Shown piece by piece: positions 14,665 to 25,125 of a stretch of 29,951 nucleotides of DNA (position 1 is the first letter of the stretch; each line of letters begins with the position of its first letter). The notes under the pieces are model-generated. The model searched no databases and was not told the origin of the DNA. It saw only the letters and a program-made list of their open reading frames with translations. The stretch spans positions 1 through 29,951 of the forward strand of contig UQGU01000028.1 in assembly GCA_900540635.1 (NCBI GenBank), given 5' to 3'. The position numbers were made by a program, and so were the translations under genes. The stretch is from an uncultured Eubacteriales bacterium. GTDB taxonomy: Bacteria > Bacillota > Clostridia > Oscillospirales > Oscillospiraceae.

Positions 14665-15750
14665 ATGGCAGATATGCTGGATTACATCCGCTGGCGGGGG
14701 GACTTGCCCTTCACGGTTTCGCCGCCCAATGAGGTGGATGCTGTCATTTTTTCCACTCTGAGCTATATTCCCTTCCGGGGCCGGGCAGCGTTTCACCCGG
14801 AGGAGGCCATTCCCTTTTCGGAGGCGGTGGAGGAGTTCTTTTCCTATCCGGAGCCGCCGGACTATGTGCGGGCGCAGCGGGATCTGGACCTGCTGAAGGC
14901 GGCAGGGGAGAGCGTCCGCTTTGGCAATACCCGTATAACCGAGTATCGCCCCAAGTTCATAAAAGAGCAGGATACCCAATTTGCAGGAGTCACGTTTTTG
15001 CTGGATGACGGCAGCCTGTTCGTCACATTTCGTGGCACAGACAATACGCTGGTGGGCTGGAAGGAGGACCTGAGCATGAGTTTCCGGTCCGTGATTCCGT
15101 CTCAAGCCCTGGCAAAGCAGTATTTGCAGGATGTGCTCATGACTCATTCCGGCCCCGTCCGGGTCAGCGGCCACTCCAAAGGCGGCAATGTGGCGGTTTA
15201 TGCCGTGTCCCAGAGCGCACCGGTAATTCGGGACCGTGTGCTGGAAGTTTACAATCAGGAGGGCCCCGGCTTTTCTGCGGAATTCCTGGAAGACCCGGGC
15301 TATCAGGCCATTCTGCCGAAGATCCGCACCTATTTGCCCCAGGGCTCCATGATCGGCGTGGTACTCTACCGGGCAGAGCCGGTGATCATTGTCCAAAGCC
15401 ATGAGACTGGCATTATGCAGCACGACCCCTTCAGCTGGGATATCTGCGGAACCGCCATCACAAGAATGGATGCTCTGAATGCCAATTCCCAATTTTTCCG
15501 GCTGACCATGGAAAATTGGCTGGCGGGCTTTGATATGGACGACCGGGTGCGCCTCGTCAATATGCTCTATGATCTGCTGACCTCGGGAGATGTGGAGGTC
15601 ATGGACGATGTTTTACAGCCCAAGAGCCTTATCAATTACGTGGCCCGGCTCCGCGGGTCAGAGCTGATCCGAAAATACCTGGCATCGGACCTGAACAGTC
15701 TCTTAAAGGCCGCGCGGAGAGCGCGGCTGCAGATGATGAAGGGACAATAG
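14665..15750 (+). CDS. Mbeg1-like (DUF2974) alpha/beta-hydrolase
   Basis: A 361-residue protein matching the DUF2974/Mbeg1-like family, lipase-like alpha/beta-hydrolases common in Firmicutes. It begins MADMLDYIRWRGDLPF, typical of the family, and has LFVTFRGTDNTLVGWKEDLSMSF at about 112-134. The nucleophile elbow is GHSKGG with Ser171, and YNQEGPGF follows near 196-203. There is no signal peptide or membrane helix, so a cytoplasmic enzyme is likely. The natural substrate is unknown. The start is ATG 14665 with AAGGAGG upstream. It is transcribed from its own promoter and is followed 136 bp later by the separately promoted glutamine synthetase gene. Confidence 0.85.
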   Translation: MADMLDYIRWRGDLPFTVSPPNEVDAVIFSTLSYIPFRGRAAFHPEEAIPFSEAVEEFFSYPEPPDYVRAQRDLDLLKAAGESVRFGNTRITEYRPKFIKEQDTQFAGVTFLLDDGSLFVTFRGTDNTLVGWKEDLSMSFRSVIPSQALAKQYLQDVLMTHSGPVRVSGHSKGGNVAVYAVSQSAPVIRDRVLEVYNQEGPGFSAEFLEDPGYQAILPKIRTYLPQGSMIGVVLYRAEPVIIVQSHETGIMQHDPFSWDICGTAITRMDALNANSQFFRLTMENWLAGFDMDDRVRLVNMLYDLLTSGDVEVMDDVLQPKSLINYVARLRGSELIRKYLASDLNSLLKAARRARLQMMKGQ

Positions 15751-15808
15751 CCGTCGTCTTTCACAAAGAATTCTACGGATAGTTATTGTTTTTGAACAGA
15801 TTCGTCCC

Positions 15809-15837
15809 TTGCTTTTTGGGAAAGTCTGTCATACAAT
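15809..15837 (+). promoter_or_regulatory. Promoter of the glutamine synthetase gene
   Basis: TTGCTT (15809-15814), a 17-nt spacer and TACAAT (15832-15837) lie about 50 bp before the chosen start codon. No GlnR-type operator was recognised. Confidence 0.7.
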
Positions 15838-15886
15838 CAGCATAGAAGCGCAAACACATTCAACTTTGAAAGGAATGTTCCGAAAA

Positions 15887-17971
<2,085 letters not shown>

Positions 17972-18023
17972 GGCAACACCGCATAATTCGGCAGGAGCCG
18001 CAGACGAATTGTGTTGTGCTGCC
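17972..18023. repeat. Short copy of an inverted-repeat element
   Basis: Arms 17972-17990 (GGCAACACCGCATAATTCG) and 18005-18023 are imperfect inverted repeats around a small CGGC/GCCG hairpin. The ends match those of the 160-bp element at 20779-20938. It starts directly after the glnN stop codon. No transposase or clear target duplication is seen. Confidence 0.7.
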
Positions 18024-18037
18024 CCAAGCCAAAAAGT

Positions 18038-18073
18038 GCCGCACACAGTGCCTTTCAAAAGGCTGTGTGCGGC
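18038..18073. terminator. Convergent terminator between glnN and the dus gene
   Basis: GCCGCACACAG (18038-18048) pairs perfectly with CTGTGTGCGGC (18063-18073), with a further 5-bp CCTTT/AAAGG stem inside. It is flanked by AAAAA on the left and GTTTT on the right, so it can work on both strands. Confidence 0.85.
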
Positions 18074-18079
18074 GTTTTG

Positions 18080-19024
18080 CTACCAATCTGGCTCCAAAGC
18101 AGGTTTCATTGGACAATTTTGGAATATTTCATGGGTAATGCTGCGGTATTCTGCCACATCTGTGGCCTTTTTCAAACGCTTGCCCAGCTTTTCGGCTCCA
18201 TCAAAGCGGCACAGCAGGTAGCGCCAGTTCTCTTTCAGCCGGAACATTGCGTTCCGGGAGCCGCCAAACAGGCAGGTGTACTGCTCCAGCAGCCCGTCGT
18301 AGAACGCCTGCAATTGTTTGGCATCCGTTCCCTTGGGGCACAGCATTCCCGGGTCGCCAATCAGCCCACGGCCCAGCATGATCTGCCGGACTGCCGGATG
18401 GCTATCGGAAAAGGAACGGATATCCTCCCGCGTGCACAGATTGCCATTGTAGCAAACCGGGTTTTTGCTTTTGACCAGAGCCGTTTCAAAAGAGGCCATA
18501 TCCACGTCTCCCGTATAGAATGCCTTTCGTACCCGGGGGTGGACGATCAGCAGGGAAACGGGATAGCGGTTGTAGATTTCCAGAAGCCTTTCGAATTCTT
18601 CGGAGTCTTCCACTCCCAGCCGGGTTTTCAGAGAGATGGGCAGGGGGGACGATGCGAAAATTGCATCCAGAAATCTTTCCAGGCCGTCCGGGTCACGCAG
18701 CATTCCGGAGCCCTTTCCTTTGGAAAACACCGTCCCCGAAGGGCAGCCCAGATTCAGATTGACTTCGCCATAGCCTCTGTCTGCGCACTGCCGGGCCGCC
18801 CAGAGAAAATCCTCTGCGCTTTTGGTCAGCAGCTGGGGTACGGCGGTGAAGCTTTCGCTGTCTGCCAGAGGCAGCTCCCGGGCCTCCCGCTCCGTCAGGC
18901 TGCGGTGGACAGTGGGGGAGAAGAAGGGCATATAGTATTTATCTACGCCCGAAAAAAACTTGTGGTGCAAACGGCGGTAGACGCTGTCGGTCAGCCCCTC
19001 CATGGGGGCAAAATAGTATTCCAT
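18080..19024 (-). CDS. dus: tRNA-dihydrouridine synthase
   Basis: A 314-residue Dus family flavoprotein that reduces uridines in the tRNA D-arm using FMN and NADPH. It opens with FAPMEGLTDSVYRR, the FMN-binding N-terminus. It has the catalytic cysteine Cys94 in VNLNLGCPSGTV followed by GKGSGMLRDP, then LKTRLGVED, LLIVHPR, VCYNGNLCT and the phosphate-binding IMLGRGLIGDPGML. The C-terminal helical RNA-binding part follows. Which tRNA position it modifies cannot be told. The start is ATG 19024 with a modest GAGG site. It lies 58 bp after the RNase J gene with a terminator in between. Confidence 0.93.
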   Translation of the reverse strand: MEYYFAPMEGLTDSVYRRLHHKFFSGVDKYYMPFFSPTVHRSLTEREARELPLADSESFTAVPQLLTKSAEDFLWAARQCADRGYGEVNLNLGCPSGTVFSKGKGSGMLRDPDGLERFLDAIFASSPLPISLKTRLGVEDSEEFERLLEIYNRYPVSLLIVHPRVRKAFYTGDVDMASFETALVKSKNPVCYNGNLCTREDIRSFSDSHPAVRQIMLGRGLIGDPGMLCPKGTDAKQLQAFYDGLLEQYTCLFGGSRNAMFRLKENWRYLLCRFDGAEKLGKRLKKATDVAEYRSITHEIFQNCPMKPALEPDW

Positions 19025-19034
19025 AGTACCTCAT

Positions 19035-19070
19035 AAAAAGGGCTGCCGCAAATGTCGCTTGCAGCAGCCC
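19035..19070 (-). terminator. Intrinsic terminator after the RNase J gene
   Basis: On the minus strand GGGCUGCUGCAA (19070-19059) pairs with UUGCGGCAGCCC (19051-19040), with one mismatch and a 7-nt loop, followed by UUUUUAU. It lies 12 bp beyond the RNase J stop codon and just before dus, so dus is partly insulated. Confidence 0.82.
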
Positions 19071-19082
19071 CTTCGTATAGCA

Positions 19083-20738
19083 TTAGATTTCCATGATAAC
19101 AGGCAGGATCATGGGATTGCGCTTGGTGGTCTTGAAGAGGTAGCCGCTGATGTCGTTCTTGATGGCGGACTTAATGGCGGACCAATCCCGGACACGCTTG
19201 CGCTGGCAGCGGTCGATGGCCTCCATGGCCACCTGCTTCAGCTCTTCCATCAGGTCTTCGGATTCCTTCACATAGATGAAGCCCCGGGTGATGATGTCCG
19301 GGCCGGAGACCACGCTGCCGTCCTGGCTGCTCAGGTTTACGCACACAACGATCATGCCGTCCTGGGCCAGATGCTTCCGGTCCCGCAGCACCACGCTGCC
19401 CACATCGCCCACGCCGGTTCCGTCCACAAAGACCTTTCCGGCGGGAACAGAGCCATTGACCTTGCAGGATTTGCCGGTGAATTCGAACACGGTGCCGATT
19501 TCACCGATGTGGATGTTCCGCGGGTTCATACCCATGGACTGAGCCAGCTTGGCATGGATCTGCAAATGCCGCTGCTCACCGTGGAGGGGGATAAAGAACC
19601 GGGGCTTTACCAGGGCGTGAACGATCTTCAGCTCCTCCTGGCAGGCATGGCCGGAAACGTGGAGGCCCTCGCTCTTTTCATAGACCACGTCTGCGCCCTT
19701 GCGGTACAGCTCGTTGATGATCCTGGAAATGGCTTTTTCGTTGCCGGGAATGGCAGAGGCGGAGATGATGATCCGATCGCCGGAGGTGATGTCCACCTGC
19801 TTGTGGGTGGAGAAGGCCATGCGGTACAGTGCGGACATATTCTCACCCTGGGAACCGGTGGAGACGATGACCAGCTTGTTCTTAGGAATGCTCTTAATGG
19901 TGTTCAGGTCCACAATGGTGCCCTGCTTCACCTTCAGATAGCCAAGCTCCTGGGCGACCTTGAGCATATTCTCCATGCTGCGGCCGGTGACGGCCACCTT
20001 CCGGCCATAGCGCTGGGCCGTGGAGATGACGCTCTGAATGCGGTGCATATTGGAGGCAAAGGTGGTGATGATGATCCGCTGGTCGCAGTTGCGGAACTGC
20101 CGGTCCAGGCTCTCGGCCACCACGTTTTCGCTGGGGGTATAGCCCTGGCGCTCCACATTGGTAGAATCGGCCAGCAGAGCCAGAACGCCCTGATTGCCCA
20201 GTTCTCCAAGCCGTGCCAGATTCATCATGCCGTCGGCAGAGGTGGGATCGATCTTGAAGTCACCGGTCATGACCACAGTGCCCACAGGGGTCTTAATGGC
20301 AAAGGCCACGGCATCCGCAATGGAGTGGTTCACATGGATGAATTCCACGCTGAAGCAGCCTGCCTTGACCACGTCGCCGGGCTTGTGGGTAATGAGCTTC
20401 ACGGAGTCGGCGAGCCGATGCTCTTCCAGCTTTAGTTTAATCAGACCGTTGGTCATGGCGGTGCCGTGAATGGGGCAGTTGACCTGCTTCATGCAGTAGG
20501 GGATGGAGCCGATATGGTCTTCGTGGCCGTGGGTGATGAACATACCTCGCAGCTTTTTTTGATTGGCGACCAGGTAGGAAAAGTCAGGGATCACCAGATC
20601 CACACCGTACATATCCTCTTCCGGGAAGCCTACGCCGCAGTCTACCACGATCATATCCTTGCCATATTCCAAAACGGTAATATTTTTACCGATCTCATCC
20701 AGTCCGCCCAGGGGAATAATCTTCAGTTTTTCAGCCAA
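19083..20738 (-). CDS. rnjA: Ribonuclease J
   Basis: A 551-residue RNase J, the metallo-beta-lactamase/beta-CASP exo- and endonuclease central to mRNA turnover in Firmicutes. It begins KIIPLGGLDEIGKN, with the zinc motif THGHEDHIGS (His70, His72, Asp74, His75), further ligands in HVNHSI and TGDFKID, the beta-CASP segment around ADSTNVERQGYTPSE, STGSQGE, and the C-terminal FIPLHGEQRHL and SSQDGSVVSGPDIITRGF. The start codon is TTG at 20738, with AAAGGAG about 12 nt upstream. The 5' side is an unusually long non-coding stretch holding a palindromic repeat. It could be rnjA or its paralogue rnjB; a single copy in view suggests rnjA. Confidence 0.94.
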   Translation of the reverse strand: MAEKLKIIPLGGLDEIGKNITVLEYGKDMIVVDCGVGFPEEDMYGVDLVIPDFSYLVANQKKLRGMFITHGHEDHIGSIPYCMKQVNCPIHGTAMTNGLIKLKLEEHRLADSVKLITHKPGDVVKAGCFSVEFIHVNHSIADAVAFAIKTPVGTVVMTGDFKIDPTSADGMMNLARLGELGNQGVLALLADSTNVERQGYTPSENVVAESLDRQFRNCDQRIIITTFASNMHRIQSVISTAQRYGRKVAVTGRSMENMLKVAQELGYLKVKQGTIVDLNTIKSIPKNKLVIVSTGSQGENMSALYRMAFSTHKQVDITSGDRIIISASAIPGNEKAISRIINELYRKGADVVYEKSEGLHVSGHACQEELKIVHALVKPRFFIPLHGEQRHLQIHAKLAQSMGMNPRNIHIGEIGTVFEFTGKSCKVNGSVPAGKVFVDGTGVGDVGSVVLRDRKHLAQDGMIVVCVNLSSQDGSVVSGPDIITRGFIYVKESEDLMEELKQVAMEAIDRCQRKRVRDWSAIKSAIKNDISGYLFKTTKRNPMILPVIMEI

Positions 20739-20778
20739 TTTAAATAAAATCTCCTTTCAAATATCACAAAACATCAAA

Positions 20779-20938
20779 GGCAGCACCGTACAATTCAGCA
20801 AGAGCAGGCAGCGAGAGATTTTTTGCCGGATGAAAGTTCTAAAAGTGGAGGAATACTTTGCGTATTTCCCACTTTTAGAACTGCACAACCGGTGAAAAAG
20901 ATTCGTTGACTGCCGCAGGCGAATTGTGCGGTGTTGCC
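20779..20938. repeat. 160-bp palindromic MITE-like element with a long central hairpin
   Basis: Terminal arms 20779-20796 and 20921-20938 are inverted repeats with 2 mismatches in 18. In the centre, 20835-20848 and 20869-20882 pair perfectly over 14 bp. The stem continues for about 7 bp (GGAATAC with GTATTTC, one G-T pair) to a TTTGC loop, with one bulged A. The whole element is an imperfect palindrome and codes for nothing. Its ends match the 52-bp copy at 17972-18023. It lies in the presumed leader of the RNase J mRNA. Confidence 0.75.
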
Positions 20939-21174
20939 CCAAAATTACATAGCAAACAAAGCGGCCGAGCCGGAAAACGGAAGCCCTGTATCGCCTCGTT
21001 TTTCCGGGCAGCGCCCACATATATATCGGAAAAGTAGCATAAAACTCCATGCGCCGTCGCCTGTGTGCCCATGGGCGTTTGCGGGGCGGAAACGGAAATC
21101 TGCTTTTCACAGCGGCATTTTGTGCCGATCTATATTTGTCTGCCGGGTCTGCCTACCCGCGCAATTCGTCCTAT
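20939..21174. other. Non-coding stretch upstream of RNase J with local hairpins
   Basis: No convincing gene on either strand. One hairpin is clear: CGGAAAACG (20971-20979) with CGTTTTTCCG (20997-21006). There are smaller ones such as GCCCATGGGC near 21066 and a GGCA/TGCC stem near 21115. I could not match it to a known RNA family. Confidence 0.4.
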
Positions 21175-21180
21175 AGTATA
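21175..21180 (-). promoter_or_regulatory. Candidate extended -10 promoter for RNase J
   Basis: On the minus strand TGC precedes TATACT (21180-21175), an extended -10 element without a recognisable -35. If used it gives a leader of about 430 nt before the TTG start codon, spanning the whole palindromic repeat. Confidence 0.4.
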
Positions 21181-21253
21181 GCACAGCTTTGCCCAAAAGT
21201 ATACATTTATTTTCGTAAACAATTTTTTACGGCGAAATTGATCAGAAAAACAG

Positions 21254-21282
21254 TTGCGCCCGGAACGTTTTTTTGCTATAAT
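21254..21282 (+). promoter_or_regulatory. Promoter of the gdpP-rplI-dnaB-tilS-hpt-ftsH operon
   Basis: TTGCGC (21254-21259), a 17-nt spacer and a perfect TATAAT (21277-21282) preceded by TGC lie 49 bp before the gdpP start codon. No other good promoter was noticed within the six-gene run. Confidence 0.75.
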
Positions 21283-21331
21283 AAATGAACCTATGTACGT
21301 TGCCTGCACCCAAAGGCAGAAAGGAGCCACC

Positions 21332-23299
21332 ATGGACAAAAAGCTGGAGCGTTTGCTGAAGCCCGGGAAAGGGATCTATTTTTTCATTCTGTTCTGCTTC
21401 TGTGCCCTGTCCTTTCTGACGGGGTATGTGTGGCTTGGGGTGGGAGAGCTGGCGGTTGCGCTGCTGACTCTGGCTTTCTACCTGGTAGAGCGAAGAGCCC
21501 GCAAGCGCAATTTGGAGCAATATTTACAGTCCGATCCGGATTCCCTGGAGAGCGTCTGCAAGGGAGAAGGTCCGCTGCCTGCGCTGATGGTCCGCATGGA
21601 AGACGGCAGCGTGGTCTGGGAAAATTACCGCTTTTCCAAGCTTACCGGCGGTCTGAAAGCCATGGTGGATGAAAAGCTGGAGGATGTGCTTCCCGGGGCG
21701 TCTCTGGAATTCCTCTACAACGGCAAGAGTGAGGCCCCCCAGGACGTGACACTGGATGGCCGCCGCTACCGGGTATACGGCAGCATCCTGCGGGGAGCCG
21801 GCAGCCGCTTGGGCGTGCTGTACCTCAGCGATTTGACGGAAATGTACCAGGTCAGGGATGAATATATTCGTTCCCGCCCGGTGATTGCCATCATTTTGAT
21901 CGATAACTACGAGGAGATGACTCAAAATCTGACAGAAGGGGCCATTTCCAAGCTCAACGCCAGCCTGAATGAGGCCATTACCCAGTGGACCGAGGAATAC
22001 AGAGGGCTGCTGCGTCGGCTGGAGCGGAACCGATTCCTGTTTATCTTTGAAAAACGGGATCTGGACCGGGCAAAGGCAGACAAATTCTCCCTGCTGGAGA
22101 AAATCCACAAAATTCAGAGCCCCTCCGGCCTGGCGGCTTCCATTTCCATTGGCTTGGGTGTGGACGGGGCCGACTTTGAAGAGGGCTACAGCTTTGCCGC
22201 CTTGGGCATTGAAATGGCTCTGAGTCGGGGCGGCGACCAGGCGGTCATCAAGGACCGGTTCAATTTTGATTTCTATGGCGGCCGCAGCAAGGAGACTGAG
22301 TACCGCAGCAAGGTCCGGTCCCGGGTAACGGCCAATTCCATCATGGAGCTCATTGCCCAGAGTGACCATGTATTCATCATGGGTCACAGGAATGCAGACC
22401 TGGATTCCCTTGGCGCGGCGGTTGGCATCAATTGCCTGTGCCGCAAGAAGGGCAAGAAGGCGAGCATTGTCATCGATGTGAATAACAACGCCTGCCCGAG
22501 GCTTTTGGACGAACTGCGGAACGTGCCGGAGTACCGGGATGTGTTCGTTTCCGGACAGGACGCGCTGCTGGACTGCGACAACAAGAGCATCCTGATCGTG
22601 GTGGATACCAACCGCCCGGATCAGGTGGAGTTCCAGCCCCTGCTGGAGGCCATCTCCAAGGTCTGCGTTGTGGACCACCATCGGCGGGCTGCGGACTATA
22701 TCAATCCCGTTGTGGTCAACCTTCACGAGACCTATGCCTCTTCTGCCTCTGAGCTGGTAACGGAGCTGGTGAGCTATGCCGTGGAGAGCCGGGATGTTCT
22801 GCCTATTGAGGCCAAGAGCCTGATGGCCGGCATCTGCCTGGATACGAAATTCTTCAATGTCCGCACCGGTGAGCGGACCTTCGAGGCCGCTGCCGTTCTG
22901 CGCCGCATGGGCGCGGATACCACAGAGGTCAAGCTGCTGCTCCAGAACGATTTCCACGATACTCTGGAAAAATATCAGATTATCAAGGAAGCCAAGCTCT
23001 ACCGGGACGACCTGGCCATTGCAGCCCTGGAGCAGACCACCAACCGCATTCTCGCCGCTCAGGCTGCGGACGAGCTGCTGAACATTTCCGGTATCACCGC
23101 CTCCTTCGTCCTGTATCCCGATGGAGACGTGACCATTATTTCCGCCCGCAGCATTGGTACGGCCAATGTGCAGATGATTTTGGAGCCTCTGGGCGGCGGC
23201 GGCAACGCTGCCACAGCCGGGGCACAGATGCAGGGCGTCAGCGTAAAGGATGCACTGGATAAACTGATCGCGTCGATCGACGCTTTCTATGAAGAATAA
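21332..23299 (+). CDS. gdpP: GdpP-type cyclic-di-AMP phosphodiesterase
   Basis: A 655-residue membrane phosphodiesterase that breaks down cyclic-di-AMP. It has the family's full layout: two N-terminal membrane helices (about 12-55), a PAS-like domain (~70-165), a degenerate GGDEF domain (~175-300) without an active GGDEF signature, and a DHH-DHHA1 catalytic module. Catalytic motifs are GHRNADLDS (His352, Asp356, Asp358), an Asp in VVDTNRP, DHH at 448-450, and the C-terminal glycine-rich GGGGNAATAGAQ. The start is ATG 21332 behind AAGGAG. Earlier in-frame ATGs overlap the promoter. It is first in the operon, 13 bp ahead of rplI. The yybT(gdpP)-rplI-dnaC order is conserved in Firmicutes. Confidence 0.95.
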   Translation: MDKKLERLLKPGKGIYFFILFCFCALSFLTGYVWLGVGELAVALLTLAFYLVERRARKRNLEQYLQSDPDSLESVCKGEGPLPALMVRMEDGSVVWENYRFSKLTGGLKAMVDEKLEDVLPGASLEFLYNGKSEAPQDVTLDGRRYRVYGSILRGAGSRLGVLYLSDLTEMYQVRDEYIRSRPVIAIILIDNYEEMTQNLTEGAISKLNASLNEAITQWTEEYRGLLRRLERNRFLFIFEKRDLDRAKADKFSLLEKIHKIQSPSGLAASISIGLGVDGADFEEGYSFAALGIEMALSRGGDQAVIKDRFNFDFYGGRSKETEYRSKVRSRVTANSIMELIAQSDHVFIMGHRNADLDSLGAAVGINCLCRKKGKKASIVIDVNNNACPRLLDELRNVPEYRDVFVSGQDALLDCDNKSILIVVDTNRPDQVEFQPLLEAISKVCVVDHHRRAADYINPVVVNLHETYASSASELVTELVSYAVESRDVLPIEAKSLMAGICLDTKFFNVRTGERTFEAAAVLRRMGADTTEVKLLLQNDFHDTLEKYQIIKEAKLYRDDLAIAALEQTTNRILAAQAADELLNISGITASFVLYPDGDVTIISARSIGTANVQMILEPLGGGGNAATAGAQMQGVSVKDALDKLIASIDAFYEE

Positions 23300-23312
23300 G
23301 GAGATAAGAAGT

Positions 23313-23759
23313 ATGAAAGTTATTTTGCTGCAGGATGTTCGTGGAAAGGGCAAGAAGGGCCAGATGCTGGAGGTTTCCGACGGCTACGCCCGGAACTATA
23401 TGCTGCCCAGAAAGATCGCCATTGAGGCCACTGCCGATGCGGTGAACACCATGCGTATGAACGATAAAGCCACCCAGGAGCGCATTGCCAAGGAAAAAGC
23501 CGAGGCGATGGAGGTTTCCAAGAAGCTGCGTGAGATGACCGTGGTCGTGAATGCCAAGGGCGGCGGAAACGGTCGGCTCTTCGGTTCCGTCACCAATCAG
23601 GAGATTGCAGATGCCTTGAAGGCCAAAACCGGCATTGCCCTGGACAAGCGGAAGATCATTATCACCGATGCCATTAAAAATGTGGGCACCTACACTGTGA
23701 TCTGCAAGCTTGGCTATGAGATCACCGCTCCTCTGACGGTAAAGATCGAGGAAATCTGA
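23313..23759 (+). CDS. rplI: 50S ribosomal protein L9
   Basis: A 148-residue bL9, the normal size. The N-terminal domain carries the signature DVRGKGKKGQMLEVSDGYARNYMLPRKIA (residues ~8-36), which binds 23S rRNA. A long lysine/glutamate-rich connecting helix (~45-75) leads to the C-terminal domain, with GRLFGSVTNQEIADAL. The start is ATG 23313 with AAGGAG upstream; a slightly longer frame would overlap the end of gdpP. It lies 13 bp after gdpP and 28 bp before dnaB. Confidence 0.97.
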   Translation: MKVILLQDVRGKGKKGQMLEVSDGYARNYMLPRKIAIEATADAVNTMRMNDKATQERIAKEKAEAMEVSKKLREMTVVVNAKGGGNGRLFGSVTNQEIADALKAKTGIALDKRKIIITDAIKNVGTYTVICKLGYEITAPLTVKIEEI

Positions 23760-23787
23760 GAAACCCCATATCCAAAGGAGGCAGACC

Positions 23788-25125
23788 ATGGATGAAGAAT
23801 TGATGGCCAGGCAGCAGCCCCAGTCCCTTGAGGCGGAGCAGGCCGTTCTCGGCTCTATTCTCATCGACAGCCGCTGCATTACCGACATCATCGGCATTCT
23901 CAAGCCAGAGGATTTTTACCAGGAGCAGAACCGGGAGATTTACGAAACGGTCTATACCATGTTCAATTTCTCGGAGACCATCGACCCCATCACCATCCTG
24001 GATAAGCTGAAGGAGCTTGGCTACTATCACGACAATTCCCGGGACTACATCATGCAGCTTATGGAGATCACCCCAACAGCTGCCAATGCCGTCCGGTATG
24101 CCAACATCGTCCAGGAAAAGGCCATGCTGCGGGGCCTGGGGCAGGCAGCTGGCGATATCACCGAGATGGTCTATGACCAGACCGGCACGGCAGGGGAGAT
24201 CCTGGAATCCGCCGAAAAGAAAATCTATGCTCTGCGCAAGGGCGAGCGGGGAGACAGCCTGGAGCCCATCGGCACCACCATGCACCGGGTGTTTGACCAC
24301 CTGAACGAGCTGTCCAAATCCGATTCCGCCATTGCGGGTATGTCCACCGGCCTGCGGGACCTGGACACCAAGATCAACGGCCTGAATAAGTCCGATCTTC
24401 TTTTGATTGCCGCCAGACCCGCCATGGGTAAGTCTGCCTTTGCCCTGAATATCGGGGTAAACGTGGCAGACAAGTACAACAAAACCGTGGCCATCTTCAA
24501 CCTGGAAATGTCCAGAGAGCAGCTTGCCATGCGTATGCTGGCGAACAAAAGCTATGTAGAAATGCAGAAGCTGTCCACCGGCAAGCTCAGCGAGGACGAG
24601 TGGAACAAGATCTGCATGGGTGCCTCGGATTTGGGCCGGATGGACATCCGCATCGACGACAACCCCACCATTACTGTGGCCGATATCAATGCCAAATGCC
24701 GCCGCCTGGACAATCTGGGCCTCATCATTATCGACTATTTGCAGCTGATGCAGGGCTCAGGCTACGGAAAGAACAACGAAAACCGTGTGGTCGTCGTCGG
24801 CGAAATCTCCCGCTCTCTGAAAATCATGGCAAAGGAACTCAATGTGCCTGTGATCTGTCTGAGCCAGCTGTCCCGTGCGGTGGAAAGCCGAACGGATAAG
24901 CGACCCATTCTGTCGGATCTTCGGGAATCCGGCGCTATCGAGCAGGACGCAGACTCCGTCATGTTCCTGTATCGGGATGAGTATTATAATCCAAACACCG
25001 AGGAAACCGGCACGGCGGAATGCATCGTTGCAAAGAACCGTCACGGGGAAACCGGCACGGTAAAGCTCCAGTGGGTTGGCCAGTATCAGTCCTTTGCGGA
25101 CCGGGAGTGGAAGCATGCTGAATAA
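23788..25125 (+). CDS. dnaB: Replicative DNA helicase DnaB
   Basis: A 445-residue hexameric replicative helicase (called DnaC in Bacillus). The N-terminal domain (~8-110) begins with PQSLEAEQAVLGSIL. A linker leads to the RecA-like ATPase: GMSTGLRDLDTKINGL, Walker A ARPAMGKSAFAL, NLEMSREQLAMRML, Walker B LGLIIIDYLQLM, LSQLSRAVESRTDKRPILSDLRESGAIEQDAD, and YRDEYYNP. No intein interrupts it. The start is ATG 23788 with AAAGGAGG 7 nt upstream. The 3' end overlaps tilS by 11 nt. Confidence 0.97.
   Translation: MDEELMARQQPQSLEAEQAVLGSILIDSRCITDIIGILKPEDFYQEQNREIYETVYTMFNFSETIDPITILDKLKELGYYHDNSRDYIMQLMEITPTAANAVRYANIVQEKAMLRGLGQAAGDITEMVYDQTGTAGEILESAEKKIYALRKGERGDSLEPIGTTMHRVFDHLNELSKSDSAIAGMSTGLRDLDTKINGLNKSDLLLIAARPAMGKSAFALNIGVNVADKYNKTVAIFNLEMSREQLAMRMLANKSYVEMQKLSTGKLSEDEWNKICMGASDLGRMDIRIDDNPTITVADINAKCRRLDNLGLIIIDYLQLMQGSGYGKNNENRVVVVGEISRSLKIMAKELNVPVICLSQLSRAVESRTDKRPILSDLRESGAIEQDADSVMFLYRDEYYNPNTEETGTAECIVAKNRHGETGTVKLQWVGQYQSFADREWKHAE

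Noticed and set aside
15809..15886. Earlier in-frame start for glutamine synthetase
   Set aside because: This stretch contains the -35 and -10 boxes, has no ribosome site before the first ATG and adds no conserved sequence. The family N-terminus fits ATG 15887.
17972..20938. The two repeat copies as ends of a composite transposon carrying dus and rnjA
   Set aside because: No transposase lies between or near them, the copies differ in size and the genes between are housekeeping genes. Independent copies of a small repeat are more likely.
20939..21174. Possible 6S-type or other known small RNA upstream of RNase J
   Set aside because: Some hairpins and end complementarity exist, but I could not recognise a 6S central bubble or the conserved core of any RNA family.
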